Assembly: GCA_037623315.1 (NCBI GenBank)
Contig: JBBJJH010000014.1
Coordinates: 1-64,000, forward strand
DNA length: 64,000 bases
Source of the DNA: Halanaerobiaceae bacterium ANBcell28
GTDB taxonomy: Bacteria > Bacillota > Halanaerobiia > Halanaerobiales > DTU029
Direction: 5' to 3'
Numbering within the stretch: the stretch's first letter is position 1; the number at the start of each line of letters is the position of its first letter. The position numbers and the translations under genes are program-made. The notes beneath the pieces were generated by a model that made no database searches, had not been told where the DNA came from, and worked only from the letters and a program-made list of their open reading frames with translations. Shown here piece by piece: positions 49,013-56,876 of this stretch.

Positions 49013-49681
49013 TTACTCATCATACTCTCTAGCAATTGATATATATGATATAGCTATCATACCAAAAATCAAGGCTTGCACCAATCCAATAAAAAGATCA
49101 AAGAAAAGATGTACTGGTATCGGTATGAACCATGGTGCAGCCATATATAATAAAGTTATTATAACTGTACCACCAACAATATTCCCAAAAAGCCTAAATG
49201 AATGAGAAATAGGCTTAGCTAATTCTGAAACAATATTTAAAGGAAATAAAAAAGGAATAGGTTCGGCAAAACCTTTAATATATCCCCAAGCTCCACTAGT
49301 CTCAACTCCATGGTAATGACTAACAACAAAAACAATTAGAGCTAAAGCAACAGTTATATTCACATCACCTGTAGGATTAGGTACTAAAGGGATTAATCCA
49401 ATTAAATTCGAGACACCAACATATATAAAAATGGTAGCTATAAACGGCAATAAGTTTCTTCCCTCACCTGGAATCATTGGTTCAATTTGATCCTCTATGC
49501 TGGAAATTAATAATTCAACAGCATTTTGTACACGCCCAGGTATAAGTTTCAAATCCTTAGTTACCATATTAGAAAAAAATACAAGCATCAAGACTACTAC
49601 CCAACTTACAAAAAGAGTATTAGTTACAGGTAGATTAGGGTTGCCAAATAAGTAAAACAATGTTCTAGGTCCAAGATCCAT
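49013..49681 (-). CDS. atpB: ATP synthase a subunit
   Basis: 222 aa. A multi-pass membrane stator with the essential Arg in SHSFRLFGNIVGGTVI and the C-terminal GLVQALIFGMIAISYISIA helix. It forms the ion half-channels with the c ring. It overlaps the atpI stop by one base (TAATG), so translation is coupled. Confidence 0.96.
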   Translation of the reverse strand: MDLGPRTLFYLFGNPNLPVTNTLFVSWVVVLMLVFFSNMVTKDLKLIPGRVQNAVELLISSIEDQIEPMIPGEGRNLLPFIATIFIYVGVSNLIGLIPLVPNPTGDVNITVALALIVFVVSHYHGVETSGAWGYIKGFAEPIPFLFPLNIVSELAKPISHSFRLFGNIVGGTVIITLLYMAAPWFIPIPVHLFFDLFIGLVQALIFGMIAISYISIAREYDE

Positions 49682-50112
49682 TAATCCAAAACCCCTCCTT
49701 CCTCTTTACTTTTTTTTATAAACTTTTTTTCAAATCTTTCTTTTATTTCTTCTAAAAAGACTGTAGCTATAATAGTAAATTTTAAAAGTAATAATCCAAT
49801 CACTACAGCTATAAAATCTAAATCAGGGTTTTTATAAGAATTATACAAAAGTATAAAATAAATAAAATATGTAATAATATAATTTCCAATAATAAATCGC
49901 CTTGCTTGATCTGCTTCCTTTTCTAAAGCTTTTATGATATTTAACTTCTTTAAGCGAAATAAGAAAAAACTAATTATTAAAGCCAGTAATAGGCCTTTAA
50001 AACTGGCGAATTCACCTGCTAATAAGGACCCTGCTAGTGGTATTAGCCCAATTTTAAAAGTTCTCTTTATAAAGAGTAATTCCACCTTATTTACATCTTG
50101 GTCAAATATCAT
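49681..50112 (-). CDS. atpI: ATP synthase subunit I (AtpI-like)
   Basis: 143 aa. Four predicted membrane segments and the typical short, hydrophobic, poorly conserved AtpI layout. AtpI helps assemble the c ring in Na+-type ATP synthases. The upstream frame opens at 50136 with a TTG, but the ATG at 50112 lies 10 nt after AGGAGGG and gives a normal length. It ends in a charged tail (KKFIKKSKEEGG) overlapping the atpB start. Confidence 0.85.
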   Translation of the reverse strand: MIFDQDVNKVELLFIKRTFKIGLIPLAGSLLAGEFASFKGLLLALIISFFLFRLKKLNIIKALEKEADQARRFIIGNYIITYFIYFILLYNSYKNPDLDFIAVVIGLLLLKFTIIATVFLEEIKERFEKKFIKKSKEEGGVLD

Positions 50113-50136
50113 GGGTATAGTTCCCTCCTGAATCAA

Positions 50137-50320
50137 TCTATCATATTAGAATTTAAGAAATTCAATTCACCATCTTAAGCTTAAAGTATAAATTCTTGAG
50201 GGCAGAAGATTATCCGCAGTCTATCAACTAGGCAATAATATTTATATTATATTAAATTAAATATTATTAAATTAAATCAAATTAAATTAAATTATTTTAT
50301 GTATGAATCATTACTGTTTT
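50137..50320. other. AT-rich spacer with short tandem AAATT repeats
   Basis: The right part (about 50247-50294) is a low-complexity array of AAATTAAAT-type units. No gene or terminator is visible. It separates atpZ from atpI by 208 bp. Confidence 0.5.
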
Positions 50321-50575
50321 TTAATCTTTAAAAAATCTCGATAATAATTTATAAATTGAATAAAAGCCGGCTAATACTCCTATTATAATTCCTATTATTT
50401 TAAATACAATTTCTCTACCTAATAAATTGTCCATAAAATAACCGAAAAAAAAGCCTAATCCAATATTCACAAGCATTGTAATCCCTAGGTGTGCAATCAA
50501 TCCTAATGCATGAAAAATTTCTTTATAAGCATTTGCTTCCTTTTGTTTATTTTTATCATCCTGTTCACTAGACAT
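50321..50575 (-). CDS. atpZ: AtpZ/AtpQ-type small membrane protein, first gene of the atp operon
   Basis: 84 aa. A soluble, charged N-terminus (about 22 residues) is followed by two membrane helices with LGITMLVNIGLGFFFGYFMD and a conserved Gly-rich turn, then IGIIIGVLAGFYSIYKLL. This matches the AtpZ/AtpI-family proteins (F0F1-ATPase subunit, putative) encoded upstream of atpI. Its role may be in assembly or Mg2+ handling. AAAGGA precedes the ATG at 11 nt. It lies after the riboswitch terminator and a consensus promoter. Confidence 0.85.
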   Translation of the reverse strand: MSSEQDDKNKQKEANAYKEIFHALGLIAHLGITMLVNIGLGFFFGYFMDNLLGREIVFKIIGIIIGVLAGFYSIYKLLSRFFKD

Positions 50576-50599
50576 TTTATTAAATGTCCTTTCTTAAAT

Positions 50600-50628
50600 A
50601 TTATAAACAATTAAATAGCAAAAAACAA
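50600..50628 (-). promoter_or_regulatory. Sigma-A-type promoter directly upstream of atpZ
   Basis: On the minus strand TTGTTT (50623-50628), 17 nt, then TATAAT (50600-50605). It lies downstream of the riboswitch terminator, so it could give basal transcription independent of the switch. A second TATAAT-like -10 is near 50653-50658. Confidence 0.6.
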
Positions 50629-50771
50629 TATTTTTTATCAAGTCTGCAATGTTATTATACTCTGAATAATGTTATTTTAAACTTTGTATAAACTTATTTT
50701 AGCATTGAAAGAATAATGATAGTTTTTAAAGTTATTTATATTTCATATAGATGTGCTTCTAATAAATATAA

Positions 50772-50797
50772 ATACACTACAGAAAACTGTAGTGTAT
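50772..50797 (-). terminator. Terminator of the ydaO-type expression platform
   Basis: An 11-bp perfect stem (50772-50782 with 50787-50797) and 4-nt loop are followed on the minus strand by TTTATATTTATT. It begins 34 nt after the aptamer, the usual spacing for a transcriptional switch. It lies about 200 bp upstream of the atp operon. Confidence 0.85.
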
Positions 50798-50831
50798 AAA
50801 ATACATACATCATTCAGCATCTGCCCTTTAA

Positions 50832-50940
50832 TAAGTCTACGAAGTTAGCTGTCGGGCTAGAAGTAAAGGTCTTCTTCTGATATGATATCAGATAAGCCCC
50901 AAAAATGGGTCCTCCGCTTCCACAAAAGGAATTCGACTCA
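50832..50940 (-). ncRNA. ydaO/yuaA class cyclic di-AMP riboswitch aptamer
   Basis: Read on the minus strand the motif blocks appear in the right order. They are GAGTCGAATTCC (5' part; the P1 arm TGAGTC at 50940-50935 pairs with GACTTA at 50837-50832), GCGGAGGACCC (50907-50917), TTTTTGGGGC, a hairpin CTGATATCATATCAG (50877-50891), a second AGAAG/CTTCT stem (50859-50863 with 50871-50875), and GCCCGACAGCTAACTTCG ending near 50837. The last block is the hallmark of ydaO RNAs, as in the Thermoanaerobacter structure recalled from memory. A terminator follows, so ligand binding would probably cut expression of the atp genes downstream. Confidence 0.92.
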
Positions 50941-50963
50941 GATATATTTTTTTATTCTTTTTT

Positions 50964-50992
50964 ATTAAATCATAATAATAGTCTAAAGTCAA
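50964..50992 (-). promoter_or_regulatory. Sigma-A-type promoter of the riboswitch transcript
   Basis: On the minus strand TTGACT (50987-50992), 17 nt, then TTTAAT (50964-50969). The start point would be about 15 bp before the aptamer, so the transcript runs into the switch and then into the atp genes. The gap 50993-51101 shows no gene. Confidence 0.7.
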
Positions 50993-51101
50993 GTTATTGC
51001 ACGTGTTAATAGTGCTATAAACAATATTTCTACTGTTCCACATGCAAGAGGATGTTAAGGGAGAAAAAATCATTCTTTAAAGTTGATAAAAAGCCAAAAA
51101 A

Positions 51102-52187
51102 TTAATTAATATTAGCAAGCAAGTGTTTCATTCGATATATATCATTTTGTGCTAAATTTATCATACCCATTTCTTTAAACAAAACGGATCTTTGCCTTAG
51201 TGTATCAATTAGCCCCTGTTGGTCTTTTACCCGTTCAAATTCCTGAAGTGCATAGGCGAAAGTCTCTTGTGCCTTATCATAATTTTTAAGCATCATATTT
51301 GATAGAGCAATTTTATAATAATATGCACCAAGCTTTGGATCACTTTTAATTGCCTTAACACATTTATAAAAACACTCTATCGCATTTGTATATTCTCTTA
51401 ATTGATAATAATTATTTCCGATAGCATCATTTATTGCGCTTAATTCCCCAAGATCATTACTGTTTTTATAAAATGATAAAACCTGCTTTAGATATTCAAT
51501 CGCCTTTTTATATTCTTTTAATAAATAATATGTATTTGCTATATTAACCTTTGTTTTTATTGCTTGTTCCTTAAGACCTAAGTTACTCTCATATTTCTCA
51601 CTTTCTTTGAATACCTCTATTGCTTTTTCGTAGTTTGCCTGTGCCAACTCTTGAACAGCTAAGTGGTTTAGTTCTTTTAGCAAATCTGCTATCTTTTTAC
51701 TACTACTCATTTCTTCCTTTCCTTTCCTTTCATTTTTCATAATTTTTTCTAACAGTTTAATTTCATATTTTAAAGCTTTTGCATCTTTTTCATTAGCAAA
51801 AGGCAGACAGGCTGCAAACAATTTTATAGCTTTTTTAAACTCTCTTTTTTTTTCATGCCTAATAGCTAAGTTTTTTGACTTAATTAAAATATTGTTTAAT
51901 AGTTCAGTGCTGTTTCTATTAATCGTCCCAGCCTTTTTATAAAAACGGCAAGAATCTGCTGCATTATTTATAGCTTCAATTAAATCGCCCTGAAGGATTG
52001 ATAAATTTGCCATGTTATATAATGTTAGCGCCATACCCTCATAATATTTTATTTTCTCTGTTATCAGTAAAGCCTTACGATAATTTCTTTCTGCTGTAGT
52101 GTAATCATTATTATTTATAGCCCGAATAGCCCCAACATGTAAAGCCTTTATCTCATTTGCTATTTCTTTAATAAGTATTTCATCCAT
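51102..52187 (-). CDS. Tetratricopeptide repeat protein
   Basis: 361 aa. Two blocks of TPR-like helix pairs (about residues 12-90 and 165-330), with units such as NYRKALLITEKIKYYEGMAL and AIDAIGNNYYQLREYTNAIE-type segments. A basic helical linker joins them. No signal peptide or membrane segment is visible, so it is cytoplasmic and probably a scaffold for protein-protein contacts. I revised the start from 52229 to the ATG at 52187, 9 nt after AAGGAG. It lies downstream of the cluster of related proteins at 53-56 kb but is separated by a repeat-bearing gap. Confidence 0.8.
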   Translation of the reverse strand: MDEILIKEIANEIKALHVGAIRAINNNDYTTAERNYRKALLITEKIKYYEGMALTLYNMANLSILQGDLIEAINNAADSCRFYKKAGTINRNSTELLNNILIKSKNLAIRHEKKREFKKAIKLFAACLPFANEKDAKALKYEIKLLEKIMKNERKGKEEMSSSKKIADLLKELNHLAVQELAQANYEKAIEVFKESEKYESNLGLKEQAIKTKVNIANTYYLLKEYKKAIEYLKQVLSFYKNSNDLGELSAINDAIGNNYYQLREYTNAIECFYKCVKAIKSDPKLGAYYYKIALSNMMLKNYDKAQETFAYALQEFERVKDQQGLIDTLRQRSVLFKEMGMINLAQNDIYRMKHLLANIN

Positions 52188-52427
52188 ATAACTTCGCTCC
52201 TTACTTAATCTCTTATATTTATTACTCAAACTTCTCAGTTATTAGATAAGTTTTATAGTCTGCCTGCTTAGCCATTTGCTGAATGAACGTAAAAAAGCTC
52301 CAGCACCGCATGGAAGGCAATGAATGGTTAACAAAACACTGTGCAATCGTATAAGACCTAATTAGTTTGTTTTTTTATTCAATGCCTGAAAGAGGAGGTG
52401 GAAGTTAGCTTTTTTCCGCGAATGAAG

Positions 52428-52478
52428 TTATGGCTAAGCAAACTTCATGCAGAAAATTCAACTGCAAAGTTTGAGTTT
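52428..52478 (-). repeat. Dispersed repeat, copy 2
   Basis: About 80 percent identical to 23971-24020 and again placed directly after a minus-strand stop codon (52480). ATGAAGTT and AACTTCAT within it form a hairpin around TGGCTAAGCA. The neighbouring 52230-52427 stretch has no gene. Confidence 0.55.
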
Positions 52479-52479
52479 A

Positions 52480-53121
52480 TCACTTTAGTTTAAGATCAAA
52501 AAGATTTAGCTTAAAAGAACTTTCTTTTATATTTACTTTTTTTAAGGTGTCACCCTTTATAGATTTATCTAATTGGAGATTAAATAAATCTTTTTTCCAT
52601 TTCTGTTTTTCTATAGTACTTGATCGAAAACTATCTTCCATATCACTGTTGCTTGAACCTTTATCTTTATTGTTTTTATGTCTAATTTTATATATTAAAT
52701 CATCTGTATACTCTTCTCTTTTTTTCAAATAATCTTTTAGATCTTTTCTTATTTGTTGATAGTAAGTAAGGTTATTTGTTTTATTAATATCCATAAGTTT
52801 ATTATCTTTATCTAATTTATCTTTATCTAATTTATCTTTATCTAGCTTATCTTTATCTAGTTTATCTTTATCTAGTTTATCTTTATCTAGTTTGAGTTCA
52901 CTATAATCTTTTTCACTGTTTTTTAACTTCTCCGTTTTATCTACAATGATTTCTTCAAGAGATAGCTCTTCATATTTTATAATAGAAGTATAATCAGATT
53001 CTTCATTGATGCTTTCTTCATAATTTTGATTTAAAAAAATAGATTTCTCTAATAACTCTTCTGGTAATAAGTACTGATCATCAGCTATATTATCTTTCTT
53101 CTTTGCTTTCTTTTTTTTCAT
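52480..53121 (-). CDS. Basic, low-complexity protein with pentapeptide repeats
   Basis: 213 aa. Lys-rich throughout, with an N-terminal run MKKKKAKKK. The centre has six copies of the pentapeptide LDKDK (last copy LDKDN), encoded by a 15-bp tandem repeat at 52802-52891. The C-terminus repeats the motif (L)FxLxL (LFNLQLDKS and LFDLKLK). No signal peptide, membrane segment or enzymatic motif is visible. It is preceded by a hairpin after the gene at 53185, and lies at the 3' end of the 53-56 kb cluster. It may be an interaction or disordered linker protein. The function is unknown. Confidence 0.7.
   Translation of the reverse strand: MKKKKAKKKDNIADDQYLLPEELLEKSIFLNQNYEESINEESDYTSIIKYEELSLEEIIVDKTEKLKNSEKDYSELKLDKDKLDKDKLDKDKLDKDKLDKDKLDKDNKLMDINKTNNLTYYQQIRKDLKDYLKKREEYTDDLIYKIRHKNNKDKGSSNSDMEDSFRSSTIEKQKWKKDLFNLQLDKSIKGDTLKKVNIKESSFKLNLFDLKLK
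52802..52891. repeat. 15-bp tandem repeat, six copies
   Basis: Six adjacent units of TTATCTTTATCTAGT with few substitutions, in frame in the gene at 52480-53121. Such in-frame repeats can change in number by slippage, giving variants of the protein with different lengths. Confidence 0.85.
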
Positions 53122-53139
53122 ATGATTTCACCCTAATAA

Positions 53140-53161
53140 GAGGCAGGATATTCCCTGCCTC
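53140..53161 (-). terminator. Hairpin between cluster genes, weak terminator
   Basis: GAGGCAGG and CCTGCCTC (53140-53147 with 53154-53161) form a GC-rich stem with a 6-nt loop. On the minus strand only TTATTAG follows, so termination would be partial. Confidence 0.55.
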
Positions 53162-53184
53162 CTTACTTTTATTTTGATTGGACT

Positions 53185-53805
53185 TTAATAATTTTCTGAA
53201 TCATCATTATCTTCAGCTGTACTAGTTCTCTGTTTCTCTAAAGCTAGTTCTGCTTTTTTAAGTTTAGGTTCCATTTCCATCTGCATTGCTTCTGATCTCA
53301 TATCCATTAATCTCTGCAAAATTGTATTGGGAGGAACTGGTACAAGTCTAGTACGAAGTAAACTTGAACCCTCTGCTGTATAATTATATTTACTGGAATA
53401 TGTAGCATCTACTGGAGTTGTTGTCACCATTGTACCAGCACTATTCCTCCACCAATGTGTCCTATTGCTGCGTGTTGTCCTGGTATTATCGATATCTTGT
53501 GACATTGAAATATCTAACTTGACTTCAATTATTGTTTCAGCGAACTGATAAAAAGTAGGTTGAAATCCTGCACCTATCATCGAAGTACGAATTTCCTCTG
53601 GTCTTGAACTTTCTTCAAGGGCCAATTCACCACTATCATCAATAATATTTGGTATATAGACAGGAGCTTTCTTTTTATCCCCCATTATTTTAAGTATTTC
53701 AACACTTTCCCGGTCCAATTTGTATTGACTCTTAGCAATCGCTGAAGCTAATTGATAAACCATTTCAGGAAAGGGAACATCAAGTAATTTCTGACCAACA
53801 CTCAT
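53185..53805 (-). CDS. Cluster paralogue A, unknown function
   Basis: 206 aa. It is a paralogue of the next gene upstream, sharing LLDVPFPEMVYQLASAIAKS, GAGFQPTFYQF(A/T)(E/D)TIIEVK, and ATYSSKYNYTAEGSSLLRT(R/K), then PPN. It ends with a helical, acidic tail. The shared core is alpha then beta strands then a Pro-rich turn, and resembles, from memory, DUF2589-type proteins of unknown function. There is no signal peptide. The linker between the halves contains Arg- and Trp-rich residues absent from the paralogue (RTHWWRNS). Function unknown. Confidence 0.75.
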   Translation of the reverse strand: MSVGQKLLDVPFPEMVYQLASAIAKSQYKLDRESVEILKIMGDKKKAPVYIPNIIDDSGELALEESSRPEEIRTSMIGAGFQPTFYQFAETIIEVKLDISMSQDIDNTRTTRSNRTHWWRNSAGTMVTTTPVDATYSSKYNYTAEGSSLLRTRLVPVPPNTILQRLMDMRSEAMQMEMEPKLKKAELALEKQRTSTAEDNDDSENY

Positions 53806-53884
53806 AAGCCCACCTCACTTATATATATTTATCCGATACTAACTGCCACTAAAACCCCCTCTGAAACTAAGAACTCATTTTATC

Positions 53885-54487
53885 TTATTCATCGTTTCCA
53901 TTTCCCTCTGCTAGTATTTCTTCTTCCTTGTCTTTCATATCTTCAGCAATCTCCTTACGATTTTGTTCTAATCTTAATTCAGCCTCTTTTAATTTTAAAG
54001 CAAACTCTTGTTGTTGCCATTCAGCCTTCATCTCAAGTATTCTTTGTAAATAGCTATTTGGAGGTAAAGGGGTTATCTTCGTTCTAAGCAAACTAGAACC
54101 CTCCACGCTATAGGAATACTTTGATGAATAAGATGCATTAACAGAAGCAGCAAATGGTCCCCATCCAGCAGAGGCTTCAGCAGAAACAGAAGACTCTGTA
54201 GTCTTGTTCATTGTGATAGCCATCTTAACCTCAATAATTGTATCTGTAAATTGATAAAATGTTGGTTGAAAGCCAGCACCAAGTAATGAAGTTGTATAAT
54301 CCTTTTCTTCTTCCAAATTACTTAAATCAGGCAAGGTAATCGGAGCAAGTTCTTTATCACCCATAAATTGAGCAATTTTACAGCTAACCTGATCCAGTTT
54401 GTATTGACCCTCAGCAATCGCAGTTGCCAACTTTAAAACCATTTCTGCAAAAGGAACATTCAATAATTCTTGACCTACATCTCCCAT
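53885..54487 (-). CDS. Cluster paralogue B, unknown function
   Basis: 200 aa. Closely related to the 53185-53805 product in both the N-terminal helix (LLNVPFAEMVLKLATAIAEGQYKLD) and the core (GAGFQPTFYQFTDTIIEVKM; ASYSSKYSYSVEGSSLLRTK; PPNSYLQRILEMKAE). The middle is Ala/Ser-rich, as in DUF2589-like proteins. The C-terminus is a charged helix. Both copies have good ribosome sites and lie 80 bp apart, so they arose by tandem duplication and are co-transcribed. Cytoplasmic, function unknown. Confidence 0.75.
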   Translation of the reverse strand: MGDVGQELLNVPFAEMVLKLATAIAEGQYKLDQVSCKIAQFMGDKELAPITLPDLSNLEEEKDYTTSLLGAGFQPTFYQFTDTIIEVKMAITMNKTTESSVSAEASAGWGPFAASVNASYSSKYSYSVEGSSLLRTKITPLPPNSYLQRILEMKAEWQQQEFALKLKEAELRLEQNRKEIAEDMKDKEEEILAEGNGNDE

Positions 54488-54516
54488 CTTTTTTCCTCCC
54501 TTAAATTTATTTTAAT

Positions 54517-55368
54517 TTAATTTTCTAACTCTTTAGGAATTGCCCTAATTGAAAACTTCAGACTACTTAAGGTTTCTTCTCCTTTTGCAGATATTTTAGG
54601 AGCAATAAAAGATATTCCCCCATCATCCTTATTTTTACTAAGTTCAACCTTAAGGTCTACATCCAGCTCACCAATAACATAATTAACGGAATTATCCGAT
54701 TTGTTTACTTGAGCATTAAAATTATCAATTGTACTATGAATATACGTTGAAAAACCTTCTGGATCAAAACTTAGTTTCAGTTTTTCATTCAGATTCTGTA
54801 ACTCTTGATAATATGATCTTTTTAATTCCTGTTCCGCTATATAAAGTTTAGATAGTTCGTTTTTTTCTTTTTCTAAATGCTCATGTCTTTGTCTCAACGA
54901 TATATATTGAGAATTCAAATCAATAAAGTCTTCTCTCTTCCTAATTAATTGTCTCTCTGAGAAGTTATACTTGTGTCTTAAATGCTCCAACTCTTCTATT
55001 AATTCTTTATCAAGATTTGAATTTAAAGCTAAATCCTCTATTTTTTCTTGTAATTCTATAATTTCGGCTTCTTTCTCATTAATTATGCCATCTTTAAGTT
55101 TATTAAGTTCAACATTAGTAGATTTAAGACTCTCTATATCTGATTTTAAATTATTTATCACAGTTTCTTGATTTCTAAGTTCAGATTGAAAATTATCCCG
55201 GTCTTTTTTTATTTCTAAGATTTCCTTGCTTAATTCATCTATATATATATCTTTATCCCTTATAAGTTTTTCCATATTATCTATTTTAGAGGTAAAATCT
55301 AATTCTCTTTTTTTCAATCCATCTATTTCAATTTTGGGAACTACAGTTAATTTTCCATCTCGTAACAT
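54517..55368 (-). CDS. Coiled-coil protein with a C-terminal beta domain related to the cluster paralogues
   Basis: 283 aa. Residues 15-200 are a long coiled coil. The last 80 residues are beta-rich, with ELDVDLKVELSKN and SSLKFSIRAIPKE, resembling the strand and IxPxP pattern of its neighbours. No membrane segment. The stop at 54517 lies 30 bp before the next gene, and the start overlaps the stop of the gene at 55368 by one base. It could act as a spacer or scaffold for the others. That is inference. Confidence 0.7.
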   Translation of the reverse strand: MLRDGKLTVVPKIEIDGLKKRELDFTSKIDNMEKLIRDKDIYIDELSKEILEIKKDRDNFQSELRNQETVINNLKSDIESLKSTNVELNKLKDGIINEKEAEIIELQEKIEDLALNSNLDKELIEELEHLRHKYNFSERQLIRKREDFIDLNSQYISLRQRHEHLEKEKNELSKLYIAEQELKRSYYQELQNLNEKLKLSFDPEGFSTYIHSTIDNFNAQVNKSDNSVNYVIGELDVDLKVELSKNKDDGGISFIAPKISAKGEETLSSLKFSIRAIPKELEN

Positions 55369-56420
55369 TATTTATATTCCTCCTTCTGATTAGATTCTTT
55401 ATAAACAAAGTTTACTTTATCATTAAATCTTGCTTCTGATCCTGCAATCGGTGTCTGCTCTACAATCTCAGATGATTCTCCATTTTCAGGAATACCCTCT
55501 ATAAGCTTTGTTTCTCCAATAATTAAATTAGAATCTAATAAAACTTTTTTTGCTTGACTATAATTCATAGATATTAAATCAGGTACTATTATTATTTGAG
55601 ATATTGTTGGAGGAGGCGGAGTAGGGACAAATTTAACATTTAATTCACTTTGTGAAGATAGAGTCATTTTAAAAAGATTCTGATATCTTGCATTTATAGG
55701 GCTTATTAGTATATTATTATTTACTTTGCCATTCTTTGATGCCTGTCTTTTAACTGTATAATTCATTTTCAAGCTAAAATTTGTTTCAGGCATTGTATAA
55801 AAAGTAGCAGCAATGCCTGAATTCCTTAATTCTTCATCATTGTTGATTGTTTTTTGTGTTTCAATAGCATTAAAATCTAAGGCCTGTTGAGCTTCTGCAA
55901 TCCCTTCTCCAATACTAACAATTATTTGTTTCATATCAAAGAAAAATTGATTATTTATGTCATTCAAGTTTTCGTTTATATTTATATCCGTTTCAAAACT
56001 ATTGCTATTATCGAAGATTATAATATCTTCAAGGGGTTCAGCGTTCCACTTCCAATCTTCAAATATTTTTGAGGGGATATTAATTTGTTCATTTAAAGGA
56101 AGTTTTTCATTTTGAGACTTAATTAAGTTATTAAATGAATCCAAATCAATTTTCTTTAAATCTCTAGTACTCTTAATTCCTAACTTTAATAAATCATCAA
56201 TGTTTTCTGCTTTCAAACCTTTAACTCGTAATAAATCAGCTTGTTTAATCCAATAATCAATTTGTACTTGATCATAGCCTAGAGACTTGGCCAATTCTTT
56301 TCTATCTTGTTCAGAAGAACCCCTATTCAAAAGATCTTCAAGCCCACCTATACCGACTTCTTTTAACTTTTCCGCTATTTCTTTGTTTATTCCATTAATA
56401 GATAATAAACTATCACTCAT
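55368..56420 (-). CDS. HhH (DUF4332-like) protein with a PASTA domain and no membrane anchor
   Basis: 350 aa. Residues about 1-110 contain helix-hairpin-helix units (LLSINGINKEIAEKLKEVGI, ADLLRVKGLKAENIDDLLKLGI). The middle (about 165-275) resembles the cluster paralogues (GIAEAQQALD, ATFYTMPETNFSLKM, then KFVPTPPP). The last 65 residues form a PASTA domain (VPDLISMNYSQAKKVLLDSN). PASTA domains normally face the cell wall, but no signal or membrane segment is visible. The start is revised to the ATG at 56420, 7 nt after GGGGG. It is the first gene of the cluster, after a consensus promoter. Confidence 0.75.
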   Translation of the reverse strand: MSDSLLSINGINKEIAEKLKEVGIGGLEDLLNRGSSEQDRKELAKSLGYDQVQIDYWIKQADLLRVKGLKAENIDDLLKLGIKSTRDLKKIDLDSFNNLIKSQNEKLPLNEQINIPSKIFEDWKWNAEPLEDIIIFDNSNSFETDININENLNDINNQFFFDMKQIIVSIGEGIAEAQQALDFNAIETQKTINNDEELRNSGIAATFYTMPETNFSLKMNYTVKRQASKNGKVNNNILISPINARYQNLFKMTLSSQSELNVKFVPTPPPPTISQIIIVPDLISMNYSQAKKVLLDSNLIIGETKLIEGIPENGESSEIVEQTPIAGSEARFNDKVNFVYKESNQKEEYK

Positions 56421-56472
56421 GATAATTCCCCCAAAAAAATAGTTGCCAATCATAAAATTCTATATTATTTAT

Positions 56473-56501
56473 ATTTTACCATTTTTTTAACGAGATGTCA
56501 A
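56473..56501 (-). promoter_or_regulatory. Consensus sigma-A promoter of the 53-56 kb cluster
   Basis: On the minus strand TTGACA (56496-56501), 17 nt, then TGGTAAAAT with TAAAAT at 56473-56478, an extended -10. It is close to an ideal sigma-A site and lies about 50 bp upstream of the first gene of the cluster. Confidence 0.75.
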
Positions 56502-56589
56502 TATCAAGGAATTAAATCTTGCCTTTTAATTGCCATTACCATCTTATATATACTTCAGAGTGAAATAATAATACTATTACTTTGAGATT

Positions 56590-56790
56590 AGCTACTCATT
56601 ACTTTTTTTGTTTTGTATTTTTTTAATTCTTTCTTGAAATTTCTCATTCATTCTCTCTAAGGCACTATCATTTAAAATCCAAAATTAAGCTTTAAATATA
56701 TAAAAAACGCAATAAAACCTATACCCCATCCAAGAGCCATGATAGGGAAAAAGCAAATTTGAAAAAATGAGTCAAGTAAAACTGATATTT
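56590..56790 (-). pseudogene. Frameshifted remnant of a small 2TM-type membrane protein
   Basis: Reading the minus strand, one frame gives FFPIMALGWGIGFIAFFIYLK, like the second membrane helix of 2TM-domain proteins, and stops near 56670. In a neighbouring frame the stretch NDSALERMNEKFQERIKKIQ continues to a stop near 56594, typical of the tail of such proteins. One frameshift would join them. The upstream part overlaps repeat copy 1. Evidence is limited to these two pieces. Confidence 0.45.
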
Positions 56791-56851
56791 TATCCGGCAG
56801 TTAACTGCATCCTATATATTTTAAAAAGAAATCTGTCATAAGAACAGATTT
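56710..56851. repeat. 142-bp direct repeat, copy 1
   Basis: Identical to 57868-58009 except for two mismatches, in the same orientation, 1158 bp apart. It contains a palindromic stretch near GCAGTTAACTGC and the AAATCTGT/ACAGATTT hairpin. The two copies flank the exported-protein gene at 56877-57836, so a duplication or a mobile-element-like insertion is likely. Confidence 0.9.
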
Positions 56852-56857
56852 CTTTTT
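56823..56857 (-). terminator. Terminator after the exported-protein gene
   Basis: A perfect 14-bp stem (56823-56836 with 56844-56857) and 7-nt loop, ending in T-rich sequence on the minus strand. It lies 19 bp past the stop codon and forms part of repeat copy 1. Confidence 0.85.
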
Positions 56858-56876
56858 AAAAATAAATCGAACTAAG

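Noticed and set aside
50888-51073. A 61-aa minus-strand ORF
   Set aside because: It overlaps the riboswitch aptamer and its promoter, has no good ribosome site and no family match. The RNA features explain the sequence better.
52802-52891. Possible CRISPR array
   Set aside because: The 15-bp units are adjacent with no spacers and keep the reading frame of a protein.
53185-56420. Phage tail or contractile injection cluster
   Set aside because: No tail tube, sheath, baseplate or lysis proteins are visible, so I leave the cluster unassigned.
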